This document shows, piece by piece, positions 6,628-12,811 of a stretch of DNA of 13,185 nucleotides (positions within the stretch are counted from its first letter, which is position 1; the number at the start of each line of letters is the position of its first letter). The DNA is from an uncultured Lachnospiraceae bacterium. Lineage in GTDB: Bacteria > Bacillota > Clostridia > Lachnospirales > Lachnospiraceae. Position numbers and translations under genes: made by a program. Location: positions 1 through 13,185 of the forward strand of contig CAJUEI010000097.1 of assembly GCA_910585255.1 (NCBI GenBank), in the 5' to 3' direction. Below the pieces are notes generated by a model. It did no database searches, was not told the origin of the DNA, and saw only the letters and a program-made list of their open reading frames with translations.

Positions 6628-7755
6628 CTATAGTCTGTGCAGTTCGCTATATGCCAATAAAAACGGTCCCACTCCTTTTGCATCATCTTGTACAATCGGT
6701 TCCGACATATAATAATCATAACTTCCATCTCTCATAGAAGCTCCGCCAAGCCCGGCTACCAAACAGATTCCTCCCAGACTCATCTTTCCTGTATCCGTCA
6801 CAAGATAATTGTCACAAACACCCTGAAATGCCTTCTTTCCATACTCTCGATAAACTTCCGGCAAAATGCCAAGCCGTGTCCCTTTCAGCATACAATATGC
6901 CATAATCGAGCTGCCGCTGGTCTCTAAATAGTTCTTCTCCCGACCGCCCAAATCCACAACCTGATACCACATCCCGCTCTTATCCTGAAAACGAACCATC
7001 GCTTCCATTAAATCAATAAAAATTCCCTTTAACTTTTCATACTCTTCCTCATACCCGGTCTTCTCGCACTTATACAGAGTATCTAAAAGTGCCATAGAAT
7101 ACCAGCCCAATGCCCGAAGCCAAAAATGCTTCGAAAGCCCGGTCTCTTTATTGCACCAAAACATCTCTCTAGAAGAATCATAGGCATGATAATACAATCC
7201 CGTCTCTTTATCCCGAAGCAGTTCTGCTACATGGAAAAACTGCTGAAAGATATCCCGATAATTTTCCTTATTATGAAACTTTGTCTCATATTCCATATAA
7301 AACGGCTGTGCCATATACAGCCCGTCCAACCAAACCTGATTTGGATAAATCTTCTTATGCCAGAAATTCCCCTCCTTTGTCCTTGGCTGTCTCTTTAACA
7401 ATTCATAGACGGTATCCAATGCCTTCCGATACTTTTCTTTCCCCGTCAAACGATATAATTCAAAAAAGTTCTTCCCGCCGTTTACATCATCCAAATTTTG
7501 TTTTTCCAATTCAAATCCATCAATCGAACCATCCTCATGCACCCGATAATCCTCATATGTATCCGCAAATTTTAAATACTTTTCATTTCCAGTACAATTA
7601 TAATACTCTAAAATAGCCATAATCATACAGCCGTCAATATAATCCCAACTAGATTTTTTTCCTGCCCGAGCTTTCTCGATATTCCAAGCTGGGATATCCA
7701 CCGTTGTTTTTTCCAATAACTCATCCAAATATTGTTCGATAATCTGCATTTCCAT
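6628..7755 (-). CDS. GH105 unsaturated rhamnogalacturonyl/glucuronyl hydrolase (YteR/YesR type)
   Basis: GH105 enzymes remove the 4,5-unsaturated uronic acid left at the non-reducing end of oligosaccharides by polysaccharide lyases, mainly from rhamnogalacturonan-I. The 375-residue protein has the (alpha/alpha)6-barrel pattern and no signal peptide, so it should act in the cytoplasm on imported oligomers. Asp144 in QVWLDGLYMAQPFYMEY matches the catalytic Asp143 of Bacillus YteR; WDYIDG (37-42), FWLRALGWYSMAL and ETSGSSIMAY are further family blocks. AAGGAGG lies 11 nt before the ATG. No lyase, transporter or regulator adjoins it, which is unusual for a pectin gene. The exact sugar cannot be told from sequence, and GH88-like glucuronyl activity is the main alternative. 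Confidence 0.88.
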   Translation of the reverse strand: MEMQIIEQYLDELLEKTTVDIPAWNIEKARAGKKSSWDYIDGCMIMAILEYYNCTGNEKYLKFADTYEDYRVHEDGSIDGFELEKQNLDDVNGGKNFFELYRLTGKEKYRKALDTVYELLKRQPRTKEGNFWHKKIYPNQVWLDGLYMAQPFYMEYETKFHNKENYRDIFQQFFHVAELLRDKETGLYYHAYDSSREMFWCNKETGLSKHFWLRALGWYSMALLDTLYKCEKTGYEEEYEKLKGIFIDLMEAMVRFQDKSGMWYQVVDLGGREKNYLETSGSSIMAYCMLKGTRLGILPEVYREYGKKAFQGVCDNYLVTDTGKMSLGGICLVAGLGGASMRDGSYDYYMSEPIVQDDAKGVGPFLLAYSELHRL

Positions 7756-7814
7756 ACAGCAAGAATCCTCCTTAAATTATTATTCATACCCCTGCAGCTT
7801 ACCCAAAACAGGTC

Positions 7815-7843
7815 ATATATTTTATTTTACTCTACAAATCCTT
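7815..7843 (-). promoter_or_regulatory. Tentative GH105 promoter region
   Basis: In the 115-bp gap between rlmB and the GH105 gene the minus strand reads TTGCAT, about 17 bp, then TAAAAT (5 of 6 to the -10 consensus). The -35 is weak (TTG only), so this is a suggestion. No terminator for rlmB can be seen in the gap. Confidence 0.3.
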
Positions 7844-7870
7844 ATAATGCAACAAAAAATAAAAGTTTTC

Positions 7871-8608
7871 CTACATTCGCTGTCTTACTATCTCATATGC
7901 CAAAACTCCGGCAGCCACGGAAGCATTTAAAGAACCAATCTCCCCTTTCATAGGGATGGAAGCCACCATATCACACTTTTCTTTTACTAAGCGGCTTACT
8001 CCGTCTCCCTCATTTCCGATTACCAACCCAATTGCTCCGGTCAGATTCAACTGATACATACTATCTCCGTCCATATCTGCACATACAAACCAAAGTCCTT
8101 TTTCTTTTAATTCTTCTATTGTTTTAGCTAAATTCGTCACTTTAGCAACCGGAGTATAGTAGATTGCCCCAGCAGAAGCCTTTGCTGCAGCAGCAGTAAG
8201 ACCGGCAGCTCTCCGTTTTGGAATAATTACTCCATGTGCCCCTGCTAAATTTGCTGTCCGAATAATTGCACCAAGGTTATGGGGATCTTCCACATTGTCC
8301 AGCAAAATTAAAAATGGCGGCTCTCCCTTTTCCTCCGCTACTCGAAGCAGATCTTCTACTTCTGCATACTGATAAGCAGCAGAATAAGCAACTACTCCCT
8401 GATGCTTTCCTGTCTCTGAAAGCTGATCCAACCGCTCTTTTGTTACAAAATTAAGAATCGCATCTGTCTTTTTCGCTTCTTTTATAATTGTACGAATCGG
8501 ACCGTCTTGACAGTCTTTTAAGATAAATAATTTATCAATTGTCTTACCTGCACGAAATGCTTCTATCACAGCATTTCTTCCCTCAATCGTTAATTCCTCA
8601 TACCGCAT
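7871..8608 (-). CDS. rlmB: 23S rRNA (guanosine-2'-O-)-methyltransferase, RlmB/TrmH family
   Basis: RlmB uses S-adenosylmethionine to methylate a guanosine 2'-OH in 23S rRNA (G2251 in E. coli numbering). The 245-residue protein has an N-terminal L30e-like RNA-binding part (about 1-75) and a SPOUT knotted domain. The three SpoU motifs are present: NVEDPHNLGAIIRTA with its catalytic Arg, LVIGNEGDGVSRLV, and IPMKGEIGSLNASVAAGVLAYE with its Asn. The start at 8608 is chosen because GAGG precedes it by 6 nt; an in-frame ATG at 8620 has no ribosome binding site. In Firmicutes this gene normally follows mrnC closely; here 1.3 kb of repeats intervenes. A yacP-like gene that often follows is absent. Confidence 0.93.
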   Translation of the reverse strand: MRYEELTIEGRNAVIEAFRAGKTIDKLFILKDCQDGPIRTIIKEAKKTDAILNFVTKERLDQLSETGKHQGVVAYSAAYQYAEVEDLLRVAEEKGEPPFLILLDNVEDPHNLGAIIRTANLAGAHGVIIPKRRAAGLTAAAAKASAGAIYYTPVAKVTNLAKTIEELKEKGLWFVCADMDGDSMYQLNLTGAIGLVIGNEGDGVSRLVKEKCDMVASIPMKGEIGSLNASVAAGVLAYEIVRQRM

Positions 8609-8613
8609 AAGTT

Positions 8614-8618
8614 TCCTC
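8614..8618 (-). promoter_or_regulatory. Ribosome binding site fixing the rlmB start
   Basis: GAGGA on the minus strand stands 5-6 nt before the ATG at 8608. It overlaps an upstream in-frame ATG (8620-8618), which itself has only A+T-rich sequence before it. Confidence 0.75.
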
Positions 8619-8680
8619 ATTTCTTTTATTTATGGATAAATTTTTTATTTATAATGTTTCAATGAGAAGATGGGGAGGAC

Positions 8681-8925
8681 GCTAAATTTGGGAAATTTTC
8701 TTTTCCTGTTACTCCGATTTCCAGAAAGCAAGAAGTTCTAAGACTTCTGCAGTTTCGTTCATCCAACCGGACGGACCGGCACGCAATTCGCCCCTGCAGG
8801 GGGCTAAACACGTGCCTTTTTCAGGCACAAGTGCCTGAAAATCCTATACTTTCTAAGCAGAAGTCCAAGAACTTCTAACTTTCTTCCAAAGTCGTATCAG
8901 GAAAAGAAAATTTCCCAAATTTAGC
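8681..8925 (-). repeat. Family-1 structured repeat, copy B
   Basis: This 245-bp non-coding element is the inverted partner of the copy at 9635-9875. Its outer arms (8681-8708 and 8898-8925) are a perfect 28-bp inverted repeat beginning GCTAAATTTGGG. Inside is a second stem (GAAAG...CTTCTGC, 8883-8857, with its partner 8750-8724). It encloses three hairpins: CAGGCAC/GTGCCTG (8822-8837), GGCACG/CGTGCC closing a GCCCC/GGGGC stem (8778-8816), and GTCC/GGAT types (about 8757-8777). The core is about 85-90% identical to copy A, but the outer arms differ at 10 of 23 alignable positions and still pair perfectly. The minus strand is the one that tolerates the G-U pairs. Flanks TTACAGGCAGGAA (left) and GTCCTCCCC (right) may be part of the element. 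Confidence 0.85.
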
Positions 8926-9334
8926 TGTTCATTCCTGCCTGTAAATTATAATTCTTGAAAACTAATCTACTTTTTTCCGAATCATGATATTTTTTCTCAA
9001 AATCTTTTCTCAAAATTTTTTCCCAATCTTCTTAATATTACTTTATAGAAGCCTATTTCTTTTACCTTCCTATTTTATAAAATTATTTCAGTCTGTCACT
9101 ATTTAACATAAATTTTATCTATTCTGTTATATATTTATGATACTGGAAGCAAATGGTCAATCCAAAGAATCATTGTTGTAAAACTGCACAACAAACAAAT
9201 TGAAAATCTATTCCAATCCATACTTTTAAAGAATCTTTTTAGTTAAAATTATATACCTCATTTTTCAAAAATATCTTTTTTGTTCCAATATTACATTATT
9301 AAATTCTAATACTTATTTTTAAAATAATTATTCA
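8926..9334. other. A+T-rich spacer without recognisable gene
   Basis: Apart from the TACAGGCAGGAA flank of copy B (about 8931-8942), this stretch is very A+T-rich with stops in every frame. I see no RNA gene, promoter pair or repeat. It separates the two repeat families in the mrnC-rlmB gap. Confidence 0.5.
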
Positions 9335-9494
9335 TGTCAAAGGAAATTCGAAATCCGCTCCGTTACTTCCTCATAATCCTATACTGCTATCGCCGCTTGT
9401 CAGATGGGGCTTGCATCCCACCTGAGGAAATCCCCTAACCCATCGCTTCCGCCTTCACGGCTTAGAAGCGGGGGACTTCCTTGATGAGGTTAAA
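9335..9494 (+). repeat. Family-2 structured repeat, full-length plus-strand copy
   Basis: This 160-bp element starts GTCAAAGGAAATTCG and ends CTTGATGAGGTTAAA. It contains a 26-nt hairpin at 9400-9425 (TCAG, unpaired A, TGGG ... CCCA, unpaired C, CTGA). A terminal stem GGAAATCCCC (9426-9435) pairs with GGGGACTTCC (9471-9480) and encloses CGCTTC ... GAAGCG and GCC/GGC pairs. The 5' 35 bp recur at 3998-4032, and the whole recurs inverted at 2456-2620. No ORF. Subterminal hairpins without terminal inverted repeats, and a TTGAT near the right end, recall IS200/IS605 elements and their guide RNAs; that link is inference. Confidence 0.75.
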
Positions 9495-9634
9495 TTAAAA
9501 ATATATATTTATTTTATAATTTTTTATTTACTATATAAAATCAAAATATACTATATCATTCCATTTCGCTATTAACAAAACAAAATGACCGCCAAAAACG
9601 CTGAAAAGCACCTGTTCCGTCTGAGAAAACCAGA
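9495..9634. other. Spacer between the two repeats, with small hairpin
   Basis: The left two-thirds is A+T-rich spacer. Near the right end GTCTG (9619-9623) can pair with CAGAC (9631-9635) just outside copy A of family 1. I see no gene. Confidence 0.4.
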
Positions 9635-9875
9635 CAGATTTGGAAAGCAATACTCCACTGCTGTGACTTCGGAGGAAAGTTAGAAGGTCTTGGACTTCTG
9701 CTTAGAAAACATAGGATTTTCGGGCACTTGTGCCCGAAAAAGGTACGTGTTTAGCCCCCTGCAGGGGCGAATTGCGTACCGGTCCGTCCTGCCGGATGTA
9801 CTTGCCTGCAGAAGTCTTAGACCTTCTTACTTTCTGGAGACCGGAACAACAGTGGAGTATTGCTTTCCAAATCTG
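9635..9875 (+). repeat. Family-1 structured repeat, copy A
   Basis: The outer arms 9635-9660 and 9850-9875 are a perfect 26-bp inverted repeat beginning CAGATTTGGAAAGC. An inner stem pairs 9675-9701 with 9808-9834 with three non-Watson-Crick positions out of 27, one of them G-U (9692 with 9817). The central region holds hairpin 1 (CGGGCAC/GTGCCCG, 9721-9736), hairpin 2 (GGTACG 9742-9747 with CGTACC 9775-9780, closing GCCCC/GGGGC) and hairpin 3 (GTCCGTCC/GGATGTAC, 9782-9801, with a G-U). The fold is a long stem with a four-way-junction-like head. Against copy B, core pairs covary: G-C at 9722/9735, T-A at 9744/9778 and G-C at 9687/9822 become A-T, C-G and T-A. No ORF is conserved. It lies 53 bp past the mrnC stop. 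Confidence 0.87.
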
Positions 9876-9879
9876 CCGT

Positions 9880-9912
9880 CCCCCCCAAATCCCCCCACCC
9901 TCCTCCACTCCC
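9880..9912 (-). other. G-rich tract with G-quadruplex potential after mrnC
   Basis: On the minus strand, within 50 bp of the mrnC stop, the sequence has G3 (9912-9910), G3 (9900-9898), G6 (9896-9891) and G7 (9886-9880) with short loops, enough for an intramolecular quadruplex of three tetrads. It is striking in an A+T-rich setting. Its left part (GGGGACGGC) resembles the flank of copy B (GGGGAGGACGC), so part of it may belong to the family-1 element. Confidence 0.6.
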
Positions 9913-9928
9913 AAATAAACTCTTTCCA

Positions 9929-10375
9929 TCACCCCATCTTTTCCAGTCCAGCACAAATCAACTCCACCATCCGCTCCCTCTGCCCGCTCAAATACAAATA
10001 CCCTATCAAAGCCTCAAACCCCGTAGCCATCCGATAATCCATCATACTGGCATTTTTAGCCATTGTCACCGATTTTGCATTTCTCCCCCTCTTATAAACC
10101 CTCTTCTCTGCATCCGTAAGCATCTCCATAATCGCACAAACCATCTGAGCCTGTGCCGAAGCCTTTACCAGCCGTGCACTTTTCTTATGCATTTTACTTA
10201 CCTGCATATTCCCCTCATTTACCACTTTCGTCCGAATAAACAACTCATAAACACAGTCCCCCATATAGGCTAAAACCAAAGGAGAATACCCATCTGCATC
10301 CTGTTCTTTTAACTGCAGTTTCCTAATTACATATTCCTGAAACTCATCCATATCCTGTCTTATATCCTCTTCCAT
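9929..10375 (-). CDS. mrnC: Mini-ribonuclease III
   Basis: MrnC is an RNase III catalytic domain without the double-stranded-RNA-binding domain; in Bacillus it trims the ends of 23S rRNA precursor. The 148-residue length is typical (Bacillus 143). Key residues are Asp40 and Glu44 in LAYMGDCVYELFIR, the N-terminal half of the metal site, and Glu121 in ATGFEALIGYLYLSG, the C-terminal half. The RGRNAKS loop is also characteristic. GAGGGG stands 5 nt before the ATG, and the gene overlaps the end of cysS by 16 bp, so the two are translationally linked. A second ATG eight codons in has a poorer ribosome binding site. Its transcript would run on through a G-rich tract and then family-1 hairpins, which are long double-stranded RNA if transcribed. 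Confidence 0.93.
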   Translation of the reverse strand: MEEDIRQDMDEFQEYVIRKLQLKEQDADGYSPLVLAYMGDCVYELFIRTKVVNEGNMQVSKMHKKSARLVKASAQAQMVCAIMEMLTDAEKRVYKRGRNAKSVTMAKNASMMDYRMATGFEALIGYLYLSGQRERMVELICAGLEKMG

Positions 10376-11769
10376 TGCACCCCCTCACGAGTATCCTTCA
10401 GCTCGATCCCCATCTCCAGCAACTGACTGCGGATCTCATCTGCCCGTGCAAAATTCTTTTCTTTTTTTGCAGCCGTCCGCTCCGCAATTAAAGCCTCTAC
10501 TTCCGCATCCAAACAATCCTGTTCTTTCTCCGCCTCAATCCCAAGTATCTCACATAAAACTAAAATCTTTTCTTTTAACTTTTTAAGATAAGTCTTTGTA
10601 TTCTCTCCAGAAGCATGTGTATTACTATACTTTACCAATTCAAATAAAGCAGCAATCGCATCTGCCGTATTAAAATCATCCTCCATTGCCGCTTCGTATT
10701 TCTTTACAAATTCTTCTGCCTCTGCAAGCATCTGTTCTTCTTCTGCTGTAATTTTCCCGTTCTGTCCATTTTCCAGTAAATAATTAAGATGTTCTACAGA
10801 AGTAACAATCCTCTCCAATCCGTTTTTAGAAGCCTCTACCAAATCTGCACTAAAATTAAGCGGACTCCGATAATGTGCACTTAACATAAAGAATCGAATC
10901 ACCTGCAAATCTACTTTTTCGCTAATCTCCCGAACGGTAAAAAAATTGCCGGCAGACTTGGACATTTTTTTATTATCAATATTTAAAAATGCATTATGCA
11001 TCCAATATACCGCAAACGTTTTTCCGTTACATGCTTCGCTCTGTGCAATTTCATTCTCATGATGCGGAAAGATCAGATCCTCTCCTCCCGCATGAATGTC
11101 AATTTCTTCTCCTAAATATTTCTTAGCCATAACCGAACACTCAATATGCCATCCCGGTCTGCCGTCACACCAAGGAGAAGTCCAATACGGCTCTCCCTCC
11201 TTCTTTGGTTTCCAAAGCACAAAGTCTAATGCATCCTCTTTTCCGTCACTGCCAGTCACCTGAATTTCCCGATGCCCCGCCTGCAGATCATCAATATTTT
11301 TATGAGAAAGTTTTCCATACTCCTGAAATTTTCTGGTACGATAATAAACAGTGCCGTCTGCTGCAACATAGGCATAACCTTTTTCAATCAACGTCTGTAT
11401 CATCTCCAACATTCCATCGATCTCTTCTGTAGCAAGCGGATGCTTTGTCGCTGGACGGACATGCAGTCCCTCCATATCTTTCTTACACTCTGCAATATAC
11501 CGCTTTGAAATCGTATCGGCATCCACTCCCTCTTCGATTGCCCTTTTAATAATCTTATCATCTACATCTGTAAAATTCGAAACATAATTCACCTGGTACC
11601 CTTTATATTCAAAATATCGCCTTACCGTATCAAATACCACCATTGGTCTGGCATTTCCAATATGAATATAATTATAAACCGTAGGCCCGCAGACATACAT
11701 TTTTACCTTTCCTGGCTCTAATGGCTTCCACTCCTGTTTCGATTTGGTCAATGTATTATAAATCTTCAT
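10360..11769 (-). CDS. cysS: Cysteinyl-tRNA synthetase
   Basis: CysS attaches cysteine to tRNA-Cys in the cytoplasm. The 469-residue protein is a normal class I synthetase. The HIGH motif is HIGN at 36-39, and KMSKS is at 268-272. The zinc site is complete: Cys27 (YVCGPTVYN), Cys211 (GWHIECS), His236 and Glu240 (FPHHENE), with the same spacing as the E. coli ligands. The C-terminal helical anticodon-binding region is present. The start at 11769 is set by AGGAGG 10 nt upstream and homology from MKIYNT onward; an open frame extends 12 codons further but is the cysE tail in another frame. It overlaps cysE by 4 bp (ATGA) and mrnC by 16 bp. The T-box upstream of cysE should regulate it by uncharged tRNA-Cys, its own substrate. 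Confidence 0.97.
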   Translation of the reverse strand: MKIYNTLTKSKQEWKPLEPGKVKMYVCGPTVYNYIHIGNARPMVVFDTVRRYFEYKGYQVNYVSNFTDVDDKIIKRAIEEGVDADTISKRYIAECKKDMEGLHVRPATKHPLATEEIDGMLEMIQTLIEKGYAYVAADGTVYYRTRKFQEYGKLSHKNIDDLQAGHREIQVTGSDGKEDALDFVLWKPKKEGEPYWTSPWCDGRPGWHIECSVMAKKYLGEEIDIHAGGEDLIFPHHENEIAQSEACNGKTFAVYWMHNAFLNIDNKKMSKSAGNFFTVREISEKVDLQVIRFFMLSAHYRSPLNFSADLVEASKNGLERIVTSVEHLNYLLENGQNGKITAEEEQMLAEAEEFVKKYEAAMEDDFNTADAIAALFELVKYSNTHASGENTKTYLKKLKEKILVLCEILGIEAEKEQDCLDAEVEALIAERTAAKKEKNFARADEIRSQLLEMGIELKDTREGVQWKRI

Positions 11770-12521
11770 GTGTAGCTTTCCTCCTCTTCTAATTCCTCTG
11801 CACATCCTGCTCTTGCTTCCTGTGCCCGAAGGATTATTTCCTCTTCCTCATCCTCCGAGACAATCTGACGCTGTTTTAAAATCATTGTCAGCTCTTCTAA
11901 CTGCTTTTTTAAACTAGCATTTTCCTCTTTTATCCGCTTTAAATCTGCCATAACCGGATCGGGCAGATGAACCTGATCTAGATCCTCTAACGGAACTCTT
12001 ACATTATTCCGCTTTACGACTCTTCCCGGTATCCCTACTACGGTAGAATTCGGAGGAACAGGTTTTACAACCACCGATCCTGCACCAATCTTTGCATTTT
12101 CTCCTACCAAAAAAGATCCCAATACCTTCGCCCCGGCACTAATCATTACATTATCGCCAATCGTAGGATGCCGTTTTCCCTTTTCCTTTCCGGTTCCTCC
12201 CAATGTAACCCCCTGATAAAGCGTAACATTATCTCCAATTACCGCTGTCTCTCCAATAATCACTCCATGCCCATGATCAATAAAAAATCCCTTTCCAATT
12301 GTAGCACCGGGATGAATTTCAATTCCGGTCTTTCTGGCACAACGCTGCGAAATCAGACGTGCCAAAAAATAATGCTTCTTTAAATAAAGTTTATGTGCCA
12401 ACCGATAGCGAATCATTGCCTTAAAACTGGGATATAAAAAAACCTCCCATACCGAATGCATCGCTGGATCCCGTTCCTGTATAATCCGAATTTCTTCCTT
12501 TATAAAATTAACCATTCCCAT
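11766..12521 (-). CDS. cysE: Serine O-acetyltransferase
   Basis: CysE acetylates L-serine with acetyl-CoA to O-acetylserine, the precursor to which sulfide is added to make cysteine. After a helical N-terminal part (1-65) comes a left-handed beta-helix of hexapeptide repeats (about 66-165). It has FIDHGHGVIIGETAVIG with Asp82 and His83, LYQGVTLGGTGK, and His118 in KRHPTIGD. VVGIPGRVV ends the helix. At 251 residues it is longer than many Firmicutes homologues (Bacillus about 217). The extra tail (185-251) looks like a coiled coil (DLKRIKEENASLKKQLEEL) followed by a very acidic end. This tail could affect assembly or binding to cysteine synthase, which is inference. GGAGG lies 7 nt before the ATG. 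First gene of the T-box operon. Confidence 0.95.
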   Translation of the reverse strand: MGMVNFIKEEIRIIQERDPAMHSVWEVFLYPSFKAMIRYRLAHKLYLKKHYFLARLISQRCARKTGIEIHPGATIGKGFFIDHGHGVIIGETAVIGDNVTLYQGVTLGGTGKEKGKRHPTIGDNVMISAGAKVLGSFLVGENAKIGAGSVVVKPVPPNSTVVGIPGRVVKRNNVRVPLEDLDQVHLPDPVMADLKRIKEENASLKKQLEELTMILKQRQIVSEDEEEEIILRAQEARAGCAEELEEEESYT

Positions 12522-12563
12522 ACAGATGCCTCCGCATACATACTATTTCACTTTTTCATCATG

Positions 12564-12601
12564 AAAAAAGAACACCTCGCTCCATAAGAGACGACATGTT
12601 C
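12564..12601 (-). terminator. T-box leader terminator
   Basis: GAACATGTCGTCTC (from 12601) pairs with GGAGCGAGGTGTTC (to 12570) around TTAT, with two mismatches and several G-T pairs, and is followed by T6 (12569-12564). The 5' half directly abuts the T-box motif, so antiterminator and terminator are mutually exclusive as in the family. It lies 43 bp before the cysE start. Confidence 0.88.
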
Positions 12602-12805
12602 CGTGGTTCCACTCTAATAAAAACAGAAAATCTGTTTTCCCTCTTCTACTTAACGCGTACTCACGTATCCGGCTACTATCCGTTCACCGAATCAGCTCCC
12701 GAATGCACTTCACCTCTTCTTTCCAAAAAAACGCTCTCAGCCAATGACGTTTTCTCTCTGTATCTTCTAAAAACAGGCTACTCTTTCGCTCCCAGCTTTT
12801 TTCTA
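12564..12805 (-). promoter_or_regulatory. T-box riboswitch, cysteine-specific
   Basis: The untranslated leader of cysE-cysS-mrnC carries the T-box AGAGTGGAACCACGG (12615-12601; consensus AGGGTGGNACCGCG). The bulge that pairs with the tRNA 3' end reads UGGA (12611-12608). This fits a UCCA end, and tRNA-Cys has U as discriminator. In the specifier region GAAGUGCAUUC the codon UGC (12707-12705) is followed by A, also cysteine. An apical Stem I hairpin is visible (AAAACG ... CGTTTT, about 12726-12751). The terminator follows at 12601-12564. Known T-box logic predicts that uncharged tRNA-Cys stabilises the antiterminator and turns the operon on. Confidence 0.92.
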
Positions 12806-12811
12806 CACTAT

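Noticed and set aside
8609..8680. Promoter for rlmB next to copy B
   Set aside because: TTGAAA and TATAAA occur but at the wrong spacing to form a pair; too weak to call.
8681..8925. Family 1 as a standard MITE with fixed terminal repeats
   Set aside because: The outermost paired arms differ between copies, and no target-site duplication could be identified. Not fully excluded if true ends lie further out at TTACAGGCAGGAA and GTCCTCCCC.
8681..9875. Family 1 as a CRISPR array, attC cassette array or retron
   Set aside because: There are no short regular repeats with spacers, no cassette ORFs or integrase and no reverse transcriptase in the window. Integron attC sites share the idea of paired, variable arms but lack the size and core seen here.
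9690..10037. Open frames on both strands running across copy A of family 1 into the mrnC end
   Set aside because: They read straight through a palindrome-rich non-coding repeat, have no ribosome binding site, give odd low-complexity peptides and are not preserved in copy B.
9860..10273. 137-codon plus-strand frame opposite mrnC
   Set aside because: Its Pro/Ser/His-rich product is a shadow of the confidently identified mrnC on the other strand; no start signals.
11770..11805. Twelve-codon upstream extension of cysS
   Set aside because: It overlaps the cysE tail, has no family similarity, and AGGAGG lies inside it, serving the ATG at 11769.
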